A stretch of DNA of 64,000 nucleotides from Microbacter margulisiae (GCF_014192515.1 NZ_JACHYB010000001.1:1984001-2048000), one strand, 5' to 3'; positions 43,723 through 53,526 are shown, counted from the first letter of the stretch. A program made the numbers and translations. Notes: generated by a model not told the origin, from the letters alone.

Positions 43723-44827
43723 GTTTTTTATTTCGAGATTTATGTTTTTTCTTTTTTGCTGGATCAAAACGAGTTACGCTGTCTTGTCCTACCACATTTT
43801 GAAAATCCACATTAACTACATTGGACTTTTCTTCGCGTTTTTCTTCCAGAGAACCAACTTTCTCCCCTTTACGATTCAACGCAAGAATTTCTTTAACGCG
43901 ATCGACTGAAAGGACAACCAAATTGGCAGCTATTCCAGGAGCAGACGAATAAGTCATCTGGCGTTTAAATACGTCTGTTTTAAAGTGATAATAGGTACCT
44001 GTAAGTGCTTCAAGAGGAATATCTTTGGATGGAAAGTCTTTCTGAACATCCATATACGAATCCAACTCGTAATTAATACAACATTTCAGTTTTGCACACT
44101 GGCCAGCAAGCTTTTGCGGATTAGTTGATAAATCTTGGTAACGAGCAGCATTAGTAGCTACTGACACAAAATTGCCCATCCATGTTGAACAACAAAGTTC
44201 CCGCCCACAAGGTCCAATACCACCAATGCGACCCGCTTCCTGACGCGCTCCTATCTGACGCATTTCAATACGAATACCGAATTCCTCCGCTAAGACCTTG
44301 ATTAATTGACGAAAATCTACTCGTTCGTCAGCAATATAATAGAAAATGGCTTTATTACCATCTCCTTGGTATTCCACATCTCCAATTTTCATATTAAGAT
44401 TAAGATCAGCGGCAATGCGTCGGGTTCTGATCATCGTATCATGTTCCTTTGCTTTAGCCTCTTCATATTTCTCAATATCAATCGGACGGGCTTTGCGGTA
44501 AACTCTACGAATTTCCGTTTTCTTAGTATTAATCCCATTTTTTTGCATTTGGACTTCCACCAAACGACCGGTAAGCGTTACTTCTCCAATATCATGACCA
44601 GGAGTAGCTTCCACAGCAACCATGTCTCCTTTTTCGAGCTTTAATTGATTGCTATTCAGATAATATCCTTTTCGTGTATTTTTAAATTGAACCTCAACAA
44701 AAGGACAATCGTCGTGTGTCTCTGGCAAATCGCACATCCAATCTACAGCACTTAATTTTTTATCAGTAGTACGATTTGTTCCTTTTTTATTTATCCGGAA
44801 TCCTCCGGGGAGTAATATATAATCCAT
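43685..44827 (-). CDS. ricT: PSP1-domain protein, RicT/YaaT-like
   Basis: 380 residues. The PSP1 domain spans roughly residues 45-270 with the cysteine set GGIGPCGRELCCSTW ... CAKLKCCINYELDSY; these Cys bind an Fe-S cluster in the B. subtilis Ric complex. Here the partners RicA/RicF are not adjacent, so only the family is certain. The C-terminal tail is Lys-rich (KKKKHKSRNKKHGPANRPQ) and probably disordered, perhaps RNA-binding. It lies between holB and gldH, an arrangement common in Bacteroidetes. Confidence 0.88.
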   Translation of the reverse strand: MDYILLPGGFRINKKGTNRTTDKKLSAVDWMCDLPETHDDCPFVEVQFKNTRKGYYLNSNQLKLEKGDMVAVEATPGHDIGEVTLTGRLVEVQMQKNGINTKKTEIRRVYRKARPIDIEKYEEAKAKEHDTMIRTRRIAADLNLNMKIGDVEYQGDGNKAIFYYIADERVDFRQLIKVLAEEFGIRIEMRQIGARQEAGRIGGIGPCGRELCCSTWMGNFVSVATNAARYQDLSTNPQKLAGQCAKLKCCINYELDSYMDVQKDFPSKDIPLEALTGTYYHFKTDVFKRQMTYSSAPGIAANLVVLSVDRVKEILALNRKGEKVGSLEEKREEKSNVVNVDFQNVVGQDSVTRFDPAKKKKHKSRNKKHGPANRPQSANS

Positions 44828-44917
44828 TGATCGACAAATATAATAAACAATTTAAAATCTCCAAAGTATTCTTCATCGAGATAATAAATCATACGAAATC
44901 AGTAATTGACAAAGGTA

Positions 44918-46039
44918 CTATTTTTTCAACAAATGACTAAATTGCAATGATAAGTCCAAAAATACCATTTTTGCCTGAACATTACCCTCTATATGTAATT
45001 CAGCCAGATCAACCTGATCCATCATTGCTTCAATATTACGTTCATTCACAAAGGGTGAAAATTTTTGAGAGAATTGCATTTCGTCCTGATTCAGATAATT
45101 CAATTCTTCTTGTTTAAGATTCAAGATAAAATTCTCACGCAACATCTTTTGCACATAGCTTATGAAGCTCTTTTGCCTTTCTCTGCCTATTTTGGCCATC
45201 ATTTCTGACCAGCTTTTTAGTTCAAACACATTACGCTGATATGATTGACGCATAAAATAGACAAATTGTTCAAAATTAAATTTTTGTTCTTCGTTTAATT
45301 CTATTATTTCAAGGGCTTTGCGAAAATTTCCGTTAGCAATACGAGCTACATACCGGGCATGTTCTTCAGAGAGGTTAAATCGACTTTGAACTGCTTCTGC
45401 TAAATCAATATTATGAATTAATGGAACATTAATTCGTTGCGTACGAGACTGAATTGTTGTCAACAAAGCATCGGGCTGCTCTGACACCAAAAGGAATAGC
45501 GTCTTTGCAGGTGGTTCTTCCAAAATTTTCAGTAATTTATTGGCACACACAGCATTCATACGCTCCGGTTGCCAAATGGCCATTACTTTATATTCAGATT
45601 CGTATGTTTTTAGACTTAATTTCCGGACAATCTCATTACTTTCAGCCTCATAAATCATTCCTTGCTTTTCGGAAGCAATCTGACTCATCCAATCATTATT
45701 ACTCCCATATGGATTTTGAAGTAAGAAATGTCTAAAATCTGAAACAAAATCATCGCAAATCGCAACTTTAGATTTTTCAAGCTTAACAATCGGAAATACG
45801 AAGTGAAGATCAGGATGTTCCAGTTTTGCAAATTTGACACACGAAGGACATGTGCCACAAGCATCATCGGTAGTTGGATGTTTGCAATTAATATATTGGG
45901 CGAATGCCAATGCCAAAGACAGTTTTCCAATACCAGCCGAACCATTGATTAACAAAGCATGTGGAATTCGTTCTTCATGAACCAAATTCTTCAATCTTTG
46001 TTTAGTGGTCTCTTGTCCTATTATATCCCTGAACAACAC
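44918..46039 (-). CDS. holB: DNA polymerase III subunit delta'
   Basis: 373 residues. A AAA+ clamp-loader ATPase fold: N-terminal FRDIIGQETTKQRLKNLV, Walker A-like INGSAGIGKLSLALAFAQYI (Lys kept), zinc finger CKHPTTDDACGTCPSC, sensor region ALLTTIQSRTQRI with the SRT-like motif of clamp loaders. Delta' is the stator of the clamp loader of the replicative polymerase. It is followed by ricT on the same strand, the usual Bacteroidetes order, and preceded by threonine aldolase. Confidence 0.93.
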   Translation of the reverse strand: MLFRDIIGQETTKQRLKNLVHEERIPHALLINGSAGIGKLSLALAFAQYINCKHPTTDDACGTCPSCVKFAKLEHPDLHFVFPIVKLEKSKVAICDDFVSDFRHFLLQNPYGSNNDWMSQIASEKQGMIYEAESNEIVRKLSLKTYESEYKVMAIWQPERMNAVCANKLLKILEEPPAKTLFLLVSEQPDALLTTIQSRTQRINVPLIHNIDLAEAVQSRFNLSEEHARYVARIANGNFRKALEIIELNEEQKFNFEQFVYFMRQSYQRNVFELKSWSEMMAKIGRERQKSFISYVQKMLRENFILNLKQEELNYLNQDEMQFSQKFSPFVNERNIEAMMDQVDLAELHIEGNVQAKMVFLDLSLQFSHLLKK

Positions 46040-46076
46040 AATAATAAATCAATTATTTTCAGACACCCAAATAAAT

Positions 46077-47114
46077 TTAAGCGAGGTGTTGGAATTCAGC
46101 CAGCATCTTTATGTGTTGTACAAACAGACGAATATCATCTTCTGTTGTATCAAAAGAGCACATCCAACGAGCTTCAAACTGCTGTTCATCCCATAAATAA
46201 AACGGGAATTCTTGTTGTAACGGTTTTACCATAGCCTCAGGCAAACGAACAAATAAAGCATTTGCTTCAACAGGTTGTGTAAATTCAATAAAAGGCAAAT
46301 CTTTAATCTCTTGTTCAAGTAATTTTGCCATATGATTGGAATGACGTGCCATCGTTAACCACAAATCATTTTCGAATAAAGCTACAAACTGAGCTGAAAT
46401 AAATCTCATTTTCGAAAAGAGTTGAGTAGCTTGTTTTCGGACATATTGAGCATTTCTAGCCAATTCAGGATTAAAAATCAGAATGGCTTCTCCCATTAAT
46501 AATCCATTTTTAGTTCCACCAAAACTCATAATATCAACACCGCAATCCACAGTGCAGGCCTTTACATTCACTCCTAAAGAAGCTACAGCATTAGCTATTC
46601 GGGCTCCATCCAAATGTACCAGCAAGCCGTGGACATGAGCATATTCACAAAGACGTGACAGTTCCTCTACCTGATATAAAGTTCCCACTTCAGTAGTTTG
46701 AGAAATAGAAATCACTCGTGGTTGTACATTGTGCATATTCCCTATGCCTTTTATATATGGGTCAATGAGCTCAGGCGTTAGTTTTCCATCAGGAGTAACT
46801 ATAGGCTGCAACATGCTTCCGGTTGCTTTAACGGGAGCCCCACACTCATCAGAACAAATATGAGCCGTCTCAGCGCATATGATCGATTCAAATGAATGCA
46901 CAGCACATTGCAAACATACCACGTTAGCACCTGTGCCATTGAAAACAAAAAGCACTTGTGTATCGTCTCCGAATAAAGATTTAAATTTAGCTTCAGCCTT
47001 TTCCGTATACATATCATTCCCATAGGAAGAAGCATGATCCTCATTTGCTTCTATTAAGGCTTCAAAAATGGTCGGATGAACTCCAGAATAATTATCACTT
47101 GCAAAACTTTTCAC
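46077..47114 (-). CDS. ltaE: Low-specificity L-threonine aldolase
   Basis: 345 residues. PLP fold-type I: MKSFASDNYSGVHPTIFEAL, GDDTQVLFVFNGTGANVVCL, HLDGARIANAVASLGVN with the cofactor Asp-Gly and SFGGTKNGLLMGEA with the Schiff-base Lys. It splits threonine and allo-threonine to glycine and acetaldehyde. Located 37 bp upstream of holB on the same strand. A -7 box TATCTTTG at 47187-47194 (minus) lies upstream. Confidence 0.93.
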   Translation of the reverse strand: MKSFASDNYSGVHPTIFEALIEANEDHASSYGNDMYTEKAEAKFKSLFGDDTQVLFVFNGTGANVVCLQCAVHSFESIICAETAHICSDECGAPVKATGSMLQPIVTPDGKLTPELIDPYIKGIGNMHNVQPRVISISQTTEVGTLYQVEELSRLCEYAHVHGLLVHLDGARIANAVASLGVNVKACTVDCGVDIMSFGGTKNGLLMGEAILIFNPELARNAQYVRKQATQLFSKMRFISAQFVALFENDLWLTMARHSNHMAKLLEQEIKDLPFIEFTQPVEANALFVRLPEAMVKPLQQEFPFYLWDEQQFEARWMCSFDTTEDDIRLFVQHIKMLAEFQHLA

Positions 47115-47257
47115 AACAATGAAAGAAAAAAAATAACAACATTAAACTTACATACTCATCATTCCCGATAACGGTCGAGTTGTCTACAAAGATAGCCATT
47201 TTATTAAAAACAACCACCTACTTATGCTTATCGAGTAGCGTTTATTACAACAATAAA

Positions 47258-47620
47258 TCAAGCGCTATCTCCTACTTTCTTCAATTTTTCGGGGGTATGA
47301 TCTGGCACAGGCTCTTCTACAAGGGCAATCGTATCATTTTTAATATTAATCAGATCAATCAATTCGTGTAATCCCCTCAGAAATTCATCAAAATCTTCCT
47401 GATATAGAAATATTCTATGTCTTTCAAACGAAACAATAGGATTGTCAGCATCATTAACAATTACTTCCTTTTTACTTTCGGTAATTACCAGATAATAATC
47501 GCCAAAACGACTCTTCTTCATATCGAAATAATAAATTCGCTTACCCGCTTTGATTCGTTGGGAATAATAAATATCTCGGTCATTAGGCATATCTTCATTT
47601 TGAGAATTAGATTCCTTCAT
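47258..47620 (-). CDS. PUR-alpha-like (DUF3276) nucleic-acid-binding protein
   Basis: 120 residues from the ATG at 47620 (MKESNSQNEDMPNDRDIYYS); an upstream ATG at 47710 would add a hydrophobic non-family extension. The sequence IYYSQRIKAGKRIYYFDMKKSRFGDYYLVITESKK is the PUR repeat of the DUF3276 group, which binds single-stranded DNA/RNA. The C-terminus is acidic and basic mixed. The role is not established in Bacteroidetes. It converges with nothing; the next gene on the plus strand starts 175 bp away in the opposite direction. Confidence 0.82.
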   Translation of the reverse strand: MKESNSQNEDMPNDRDIYYSQRIKAGKRIYYFDMKKSRFGDYYLVITESKKEVIVNDADNPIVSFERHRIFLYQEDFDEFLRGLHELIDLINIKNDTIALVEEPVPDHTPEKLKKVGDSA

Positions 47621-47794
47621 AACAAGATTCACTTTGATGTTTGTAATATTTTTGCCAAATATGCGAATAATATTTTTATTTGTCAAACAAATAACACAAA
47701 TAATTGTCAAAAGAAAATAGGTCGAACAAAACCATTTTTTTTGATTTATATTTGCAATAAGATATTCAGCATTCGATTAAAAAAACACATCATT

Positions 47795-48907
47795 ATGGAA
47801 CCCAATTTTGTGACCATTGCCATTCACACACCAGAGCGAGCCCAGGTACTAAAAACTTTATTAGAACAAGATGGCATTGAGGTACAACTCCATCCTGTCA
47901 ACGAATCAACCACTGAAATTACGCCTGGCGTTCGGGTTAGAATTCCTGAGAATGAACTTTCTCATGCATTATTAATTGTAGAGGAAATGGAGTACGCTCA
48001 ACATCAAGGAGAAAATATTTTGAACAAAAAAAATCAGAAAGAGATTCTCATTCCGGTTGATTTCTCTGATTATTCAATCCGCACCTGTGATCTGGGAGTC
48101 AAAATGGCAGCATCTATGAAAGCTCGCGTTGTGCTTTTACATAGCTACTACAGCATGAATTTTTCCATGATGCAGCTCACAGAAACTTTATCTTATGATA
48201 TTTATGAAAACGAAACTATTAAAGAGCTCGTGCGAAAAGCGGAAGAAGACATGCACAACCTGTTTAATCTGCTAAAACGCAAAATGACGCAAGGGGAATT
48301 ACCCAAAGTACCGATCACAACAGAAATTCGCGAAGGTATTCCGGAAGATGTCATCCTGACTTACGCCAAAGAACATGATCCAATATTAATCATAATGGGA
48401 ACAAGAGGGAAAGATCAAAAAGAATCGGATCTTATAGGAAGCGTCACTGCCGAAATCATTGACAGAAGCAGGCATCCGGTTTTAGCTGTGCCTGAAAACG
48501 TACCACTTGCCGCATTTGAAGAGGAATTAAACGTTGCATTTGTGAATAGCATCGACGAAAAAGACCTGTTGGCTTTCGAAAAAATGATGCAATTATTGAC
48601 TACCTTCAAGAAAAAGATTTTCTTTACTCAAATATTGCCACGCAAGGAAAATCCCGGGAATGAAAAACTCATTGCCAGACTACATGACTATATCAAACAC
48701 CATTATCCGTTATTCAAGACCGAATATGGCACCATCAAAGAGGCTGATCTATTAGCAGAATTAGAGTCATATATCCACGAACAACGCATTGGATTAATGG
48801 TGATCAATTCACACAAACGTAATATTTTCACTCACCTGTTTAACCCCAGCATAGCCCACAAAATGATTTTTCATTCAGACACACCTTTATTAGTTTTTCA
48901 TTCGTAA
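47795..48907 (+). CDS. Two-domain universal stress protein with N-terminal DUF2007-like domain
   Basis: 370 residues from the ATG at 47795; the open frame upstream is noncoding, and the -7 box TATATTTG is at 47746-47753. Residues 1-70 (FVTIAIHTPERAQVLKTLLEQDGIEVQLHPV) look like a DUF2007 signal-transducing ferredoxin-like domain. Then come two Usp domains: KEILIPVDFSDYSIRTCDLGVKMA ... ILIIMGTRGKDQKESDLIGSVTAEIIDRSRHPVLAVPE, carrying the ATP-binding G-x9-G-like loop, and a degenerate second copy ending HSDTPLLVFHS. A stress or energy-state sensor is likely. Confidence 0.82.
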   Translation: MEPNFVTIAIHTPERAQVLKTLLEQDGIEVQLHPVNESTTEITPGVRVRIPENELSHALLIVEEMEYAQHQGENILNKKNQKEILIPVDFSDYSIRTCDLGVKMAASMKARVVLLHSYYSMNFSMMQLTETLSYDIYENETIKELVRKAEEDMHNLFNLLKRKMTQGELPKVPITTEIREGIPEDVILTYAKEHDPILIIMGTRGKDQKESDLIGSVTAEIIDRSRHPVLAVPENVPLAAFEEELNVAFVNSIDEKDLLAFEKMMQLLTTFKKKIFFTQILPRKENPGNEKLIARLHDYIKHHYPLFKTEYGTIKEADLLAELESYIHEQRIGLMVINSHKRNIFTHLFNPSIAHKMIFHSDTPLLVFHS

Positions 48908-48921
48908 TATCAAACGCAATA

Positions 48922-48966
48922 AAAAAATAAGCCGTATGAAAACACATCTCATACGGCTTATTTTTT
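48922..48966. terminator. Bidirectional terminator between usp and DUF4295 genes
   Basis: AAAAAATAAGCCGTATGA (48922-48939) pairs with TCATACGGCTTATTTTTT (48949-48966) across a nine-base loop, with T/A runs on both sides. It separates the converging genes. Confidence 0.88.
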
Positions 48967-48978
48967 AACAATTAATAT

Positions 48979-49131
48979 TTACTTCGAAAAAAACGCTTTT
49001 ACTTCGTCGTTATGTACCATTTCTTCTTTAAATATATAAGCTCCAGTTTTAGGAGACTTTACCATTTTAATCACTTTGGCATACGCACGACCTTCTCCTG
49101 TTTGCAATGATGCAACTGCTTTCTTTGCCAT
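48979..49131 (-). CDS. DUF4295 small protein
   Basis: 50 residues, MAKKAVASLQTGEGRAYAKV then IKMVKSPKTGAYIFKEEMV and HNDEVKAFFSK. It is a basic protein of the DUF4295 family, found only in Bacteroidetes and always next to rpmG and rpmB, suggesting a ribosome-related role that is not proven. It lies 11 bp after rpmG in the same operon. Confidence 0.85.
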   Translation of the reverse strand: MAKKAVASLQTGEGRAYAKVIKMVKSPKTGAYIFKEEMVHNDEVKAFFSK

Positions 49132-49142
49132 AGTTATCTAGT

Positions 49143-49331
49143 TTATTTAATTTCTTTATGAACTGTTACTTTTTTCAGAATAGGATTGTATTTTTTCAAT
49201 TCTAACCGACCCGGAGTATTTTTACGGTTCTTGGTTGTAATGTAACGAGATGTACCTGGCATACCACTATCCTTATGCTCCGTACATTCCAAAATGACTT
49301 GAATTCTGCTTTCTTTTGATTTCTTTGCCAT
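49143..49331 (-). CDS. rpmG: 50S ribosomal protein L33
   Basis: 62 residues, [20 protein letters not shown] with the family pattern [30 protein letters not shown]33 sits near the E-site of the large subunit. One zinc-type Cys remains (ECTEHK), so this is the C-minus form. Middle gene of the rpmB-rpmG-DUF4295 operon, 18 bp after rpmB. Confidence 0.97.
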   Translation of the reverse strand: MAKKSKESRIQVILECTEHKDSGMPGTSRYITTKNRKNTPGRLELKKYNPILKKVTVHKEIK

Positions 49332-49349
49332 GATACTGTCTCCTTCGAA

Positions 49350-49589
49350 TTAAATGTATAAATATCCTTTTTCTGCTGCTCTACGGATAGCTTCATTCAG
49401 GCCTAATTTATTAATAGTACGAAGACCAGCTGCAGATACTTTAAGACTAATCCACATATCCTGTTCTACCCAATAAAATTTTCGTGTAAATAAGTTTACA
49501 TCAAAAACTCGCTTTGTACGGCGTTTCGAGTGCGAAACATTGTTGCCGGTCATTGCTTTTTTCCCTGTTATTTGACATGTCTTTGCCAT
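49350..49589 (-). CDS. rpmB: 50S ribosomal protein L28
   Basis: 79 residues, [20 protein letters not shown], then [19 protein letters not shown] and the C-terminal [20 protein letters not shown], all L28 features. First gene of the operon with rpmG and DUF4295, preceded by a full promoter at 49635-49665. Confidence 0.97.
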   Translation of the reverse strand: MAKTCQITGKKAMTGNNVSHSKRRTKRVFDVNLFTRKFYWVEQDMWISLKVSAAGLRTINKLGLNEAIRRAAEKGYLYI

Positions 49590-49634
49590 AGCGTATGCTT
49601 ATTTTATAATTTATTCTCTCACAGAATGGGAGCG

Positions 49635-49665
49635 CAAAGGTAACTAATTTTTCATGAACCACCAA
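49635..49665 (-). promoter_or_regulatory. Promoter of the rpmB-rpmG-DUF4295 operon
   Basis: Minus strand: TTG (49663-49665), 20 bp, TACCTTTG (49635-49642), 45 bp before the rpmB start. A full match to the Bacteroidetes consensus. The rest of the gap 49666-49863 shows no gene. Confidence 0.75.
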
Positions 49666-49863
49666 TTGTCTGCCCATTTTTTTCCAAGAATATTTTCACG
49701 CATACAAAAACCTAAGGAGACAGATCAGATTCAGTTCTCTGGTTTTGGCTAAAATAGTATACATTTCTCTATACAGCAAACACTTAAAAAACATCATTAC
49801 ACATTCATTATCCGAATAATCAAGATAAATCATCGTCCTCTTTCAAAGAAATATGAATCACAG

Positions 49864-49871
49864 TATCTTTG
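49864..49871 (+). promoter_or_regulatory. -7 box of the umuC promoter
   Basis: TATCTTTG, 21 bp before the ATG at 49893, with a weak TTT at 49841-49843 at the -33 position. An alternative in-frame ATG at 49869 falls inside this box, which argues against it as the start. Confidence 0.55.
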
Positions 49872-49892
49872 CAAATAAATTTCGGTATAGGT

Positions 49893-51143
49893 ATGATAGC
49901 CCTAATGGATTGTAACAATTTCTTTGTATCATGTGAACGAATTCTTCGTCCTGATTTACAAGAAAAACCTGTATTGGTACTATCCAATAACGATGGATGT
50001 ATCATTTCCCGAAGTAATGAAGTAAAAGCAATTGGTATTAGAATGGGACAACCATTTTTTCAAACTAAGAAATTAGTACAGCAATACAATATTGCTTGTT
50101 TCTCTGCAAATTTCGTTCTGTACGAAGAAGTTTCACGGCAAGTCATGCAAGTACTGGAAGAGTTTACACCCAATCCGGAGGTTTACTCAATTGACGAAGC
50201 TTTTTTAAATCTACCAGACGATATTCCTCATTTTCGTCAGATAGGATATGATATTGTTAATACTATTCACAGACAAATCGGAATACCCGTAAGCGTTGGC
50301 ATTGCACCTTCCAAAACATTGGCAAAAGCCGCTGCCGATATAGCAAAAAAAGATGCGCGGTACAAAGGAGTAGCATGTATTGACACGCCCGAAAAAATAG
50401 TCAAACTACAAACTATCTTGCCTATTGGGGATATATGGGGCATTGGGAATCGTCATGCACGATTTTTAACTAGCAATAGCATTTTCACTGCAAAAGATTT
50501 TGTAGATAAACCCCAACAGTGGGTACGCCATTATTTCTCTATCGTGGGCGAAAAAACCTGGCGTGAGCTACAGGGAGAAGCTTGTTTTGAATACAACAGA
50601 TCTCCCGATAAACGGCAACAAATTATGGTATCGCGCAGTTTTGCGTCACCGATAACCTCCTATGAAGAATTACGGGGGCCAATGGCTTTATTTGCAGCCT
50701 CAGCAGCTTATAAACTACGTCAGCAAAACATGGTAACTTCGCAAATCGAAATATTCCTTTCCAACGGGCGTTTTCCTTCAGCTAACGAACAAAAGATATG
50801 GCAATCAACTACTGTATCTTTTGCAACTCCTATTAGCAACACGATAGAAATAACTGACGCTGCATTACAAGGGCTACACAAGATCGCACAAAAAGGAATA
50901 AAATATAAAAAAGCAGGTATCATTCTGCGTTCTCTTACCCGAAGAGAAGGAATCCAGACTAATCTTTTCGACACAACTAATCATTCTAAAAATCAAAAAA
51001 TCAGCGATATAATGGACTCTATTAATCAAACATACGGTAAAAATCACCTTCGGTTGGCTGTGCAAGCAACAACTAGCCCTTCACGACAAGAACGACTTTC
51101 CACTATACCTACTTCACAAACAGGAAAATCAAAGAAAGCATAA
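49893..51143 (+). CDS. umuC: Y-family DNA polymerase, UmuC-like
   Basis: 416 residues from the ATG at 49893 (MIALMDCNNFFVSCERILRP); the ATG at 49869 lies in the promoter. Catalytic acidic residues are in ALMDCNNFF and VYSIDEAFLNL. The IGIAPSKTLAKAAADIAKK segment and a C-terminal DUF4113 region (LFDTTNHSKNQKISDIMDSINQTYGKNHLRLA) are typical of UmuC. It carries out error-prone translesion synthesis with UmuD'. No umuD gene lies next to it; the 303 bp upstream have no such reading frame. It converges with the Gfo/Idh gene, leaving three bases between stops. Confidence 0.92.
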   Translation: MIALMDCNNFFVSCERILRPDLQEKPVLVLSNNDGCIISRSNEVKAIGIRMGQPFFQTKKLVQQYNIACFSANFVLYEEVSRQVMQVLEEFTPNPEVYSIDEAFLNLPDDIPHFRQIGYDIVNTIHRQIGIPVSVGIAPSKTLAKAAADIAKKDARYKGVACIDTPEKIVKLQTILPIGDIWGIGNRHARFLTSNSIFTAKDFVDKPQQWVRHYFSIVGEKTWRELQGEACFEYNRSPDKRQQIMVSRSFASPITSYEELRGPMALFAASAAYKLRQQNMVTSQIEIFLSNGRFPSANEQKIWQSTTVSFATPISNTIEITDAALQGLHKIAQKGIKYKKAGIILRSLTRREGIQTNLFDTTNHSKNQKISDIMDSINQTYGKNHLRLAVQATTSPSRQERLSTIPTSQTGKSKKA

Positions 51144-51146
51144 TCT

Positions 51147-52127
51147 TCAATCAATGCAAACCAACTGATCCATAAACCAATTAGGACGTGAACCAATTTC
51201 TCCGTGACAAGGAGCGTTGCCCACGCCGCGCAGTTCATTGACTATGGTTTGAATAAAAGGAAGTTGGATATGCTGAGGTTGCTCGGTAGTAAACAAATGC
51301 GAACCTTGACCATTTTCCAAAACAATCGGAGTAAATCCAAAAACAGAAAAAGTCAATGTCCCCTCCGTTCCAACAATCTCTACCCGATCGCTATCAGCTA
51401 CAGGAGCAGATACGAAACTCCACAAAGCATTACCCAACACTCCAGATTCAAATGTAAAGGTGGCGGTCACACTATCTTCTGCATTATAAAATCCACCACG
51501 ATTCGCTTTAAAGCCCTGCACCTGGATTATTCTCCCCAATAAAAAATCAAGAATATCGACTGTATGAGGAGCCAAATCAAACAGATAGCCACCTCCGGAG
51601 ACGGTAGGATCCACACGCCATGTGTGCTCGCCTGGATTTAGATCAACAACCATAGGGGCCCGAAACTGACGGACTAGCACCGAAATAATTTTTCCTAAAC
51701 GACCGGCATCAAGTAACGATTTTATTTTGATAAAATAAGGTAAGCTCCGGCGATAATGCGCCACAAATAAAGGCATGTGCGTCTCTTCAGAAACAGCAAT
51801 CATAGTCTGGCATTCAGTATAATTCATTGCCATCGGTTTCTCCACATAAACAGCCTTTCCCGCCCTCATTGCCCGAATAGCATATTCAGCATGCGCCTGC
51901 GGAGGAGTTGCCACATAGACAATATCCACTTCTGAATCAGTCAACAAAGCCTCCGCATCGTCATACCAACGCTTGGCTCCATGTCTTTTTGCAAAATCGG
52001 CTGCTTTGACTATGTTTCGGCGCATTACTGCAATTAATTCAGAATGCTCAATTTTGTAAAATGCCGGTCCACTTTTCACTTCACACACATCTCCGGCACC
52101 AATAATTCCCCATCGAACAGTTTCCAT
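51147..52127 (-). CDS. Gfo/Idh/MocA family oxidoreductase
   Basis: 326 residues. N-terminal Rossmann motif WGIIGAGDVCEVKSGPAFY, the VDIVYVATPPQAHAEYAIRAMRAGKAVYVEKPMAMNYTEC segment with the conserved EKP (catalytic Lys), and C-terminal GGYLFDLAPHTVDILDFLLG with the Asp-His pair. These enzymes oxidise or reduce sugars and their derivatives with NAD(P). It lies downstream of the glucan locus on the same strand (142 bp from GH5) and may process a released sugar, but it could also be independent. A -7 box TATCTTTG at 52154-52161, with TTG 18 bp upstream, gives it its own candidate promoter. Confidence 0.85.
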   Translation of the reverse strand: METVRWGIIGAGDVCEVKSGPAFYKIEHSELIAVMRRNIVKAADFAKRHGAKRWYDDAEALLTDSEVDIVYVATPPQAHAEYAIRAMRAGKAVYVEKPMAMNYTECQTMIAVSEETHMPLFVAHYRRSLPYFIKIKSLLDAGRLGKIISVLVRQFRAPMVVDLNPGEHTWRVDPTVSGGGYLFDLAPHTVDILDFLLGRIIQVQGFKANRGGFYNAEDSVTATFTFESGVLGNALWSFVSAPVADSDRVEIVGTEGTLTFSVFGFTPIVLENGQGSHLFTTEQPQHIQLPFIQTIVNELRGVGNAPCHGEIGSRPNWFMDQLVCID

Positions 52128-52269
52128 TGTCTATTGTTTTGTAGATAGAAACACAAAGATAAAACATAAGCGACAAAAACAAATGTTGAAACAGTTTGTT
52201 TTATGCCGCCTATGCATCGGAATTAACTAGAGTGATAGAAAAATTGAGTTAACCTGATTTACTTAAAAG

Positions 52270-53526
52270 TTAGGGGTTCATCCCTAATGCTTCTATATAT
52301 CCTTTATTAATAGAACAATGTACAAACTTTATATTGTCAAGTAATTCATTTAGTGCAGTTTTCACCACTTCTTGTGATGGCCTGTTTTTGCGGATTTGAT
52401 CAAATACAGAGTGATCCTTTTCGGTAAATGCGATAATCTCATCCCAATTTCTCGGTTTTTGAATGGAAACCATGCATCGGGTATTTTGCATCTTTTTATA
52501 TGGCCAAAATGTCCATCCCATATGATTTTGTTCAAGTAAACGACGGAATCCACCTATCCAGGCATCACTATTTTCACCTGTCTCTCCCATATAAAGAGGC
52601 AGATTAACTTTAGCGCGAAAGTCCAGAAAATCCTGAATCGCATTTTGTACCGTGTCACATCCATAGCGATGACACGTATACATCATATTGTTATCAAACT
52701 TGGAATCATTAAACACCTTAAAATTACCATCCCACTGAGCCCCACCAAGTATTACAATATGATTTTTATCCACTTGGCGAATAGATGCTACAACCTTTTT
52801 ATAAAGAGGTTCCAACTGTTGATTCAACATTGCAAGATCAGGGAAATAGGGAGCAATGGGCTCGTTTAATAAGTCATAGCCTAACACCGTCGGATTATTG
52901 GCATAGTGGAGTGCAATCTTTTGCCAAATGGCGCAATATTTCTGTTGTTCCTGTGTATTCACCATCAACCAGGGATAGCCATAGCTATCATCAATATTAT
53001 CTCCTGTCTGCCCGCCCGGAGCATCGTGCATATCCAAAATCACATACAACCCCTCGGCATGACACCAAGCAATTACTTTATCAAGTAATTCAAAACCACG
53101 CTTTGGATTATTAGCTCCCATATAATCTTCATACGTAAAGAGCTTGTAATGAAAAGGTATTCGAACTGTATTCATTCCTGTTTCACGGATGAAATGAATA
53201 TCTTGACGGGTAATATATGTATCCTGAAATTGTTGCCAGAAATGATTTACAAACTGCGGCCCTACCATTTCTTTAAATGCCTCGTCTATAGAACGGAAAC
53301 AACTGGTTTTATTAAAAAGAAACATATATCCTTCAGGATTAAGCCAGTTTCCCAAATTAATACCTTGAATCAAAAACGATTTTCCATTGGGTGCTATCAG
53401 ATTTTGATGTTCTACATGAAAGAAATGATGCTCTACCTGACCAATGGGTTTGGCAGATGTTATTGTTATCGTTAAAAACAATGATATAACGCCTGTTATG
53501 AACGATTTTAAATAATGTGTTGCCAT
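52270..53526 (-). CDS. GH5 (cellulase-family) glycoside hydrolase
   Basis: 418 residues with a cleavable signal peptide (SLFLTITITSAKPIG). TIM barrel typical of GH5: IQGINLGNWLNPEGYMF, TGMNTVRIPFHYKLF, YVILDMHDAPGGQ, the acid/base LGYDLLNEPIAP and nucleophile YMGETGENSD, then WTFWPYKKM. In this locus it is probably an exo- or endo-beta-glucanase acting on beta-1,3 or beta-1,6 glucan pieces. The start at 53526 gives a good signal peptide. It is 41 bp from the GH16 gene, in the same operon direction. Confidence 0.88.
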   Translation of the reverse strand: MATHYLKSFITGVISLFLTITITSAKPIGQVEHHFFHVEHQNLIAPNGKSFLIQGINLGNWLNPEGYMFLFNKTSCFRSIDEAFKEMVGPQFVNHFWQQFQDTYITRQDIHFIRETGMNTVRIPFHYKLFTYEDYMGANNPKRGFELLDKVIAWCHAEGLYVILDMHDAPGGQTGDNIDDSYGYPWLMVNTQEQQKYCAIWQKIALHYANNPTVLGYDLLNEPIAPYFPDLAMLNQQLEPLYKKVVASIRQVDKNHIVILGGAQWDGNFKVFNDSKFDNNMMYTCHRYGCDTVQNAIQDFLDFRAKVNLPLYMGETGENSDAWIGGFRRLLEQNHMGWTFWPYKKMQNTRCMVSIQKPRNWDEIIAFTEKDHSVFDQIRKNRPSQEVVKTALNELLDNIKFVHCSINKGYIEALGMNP

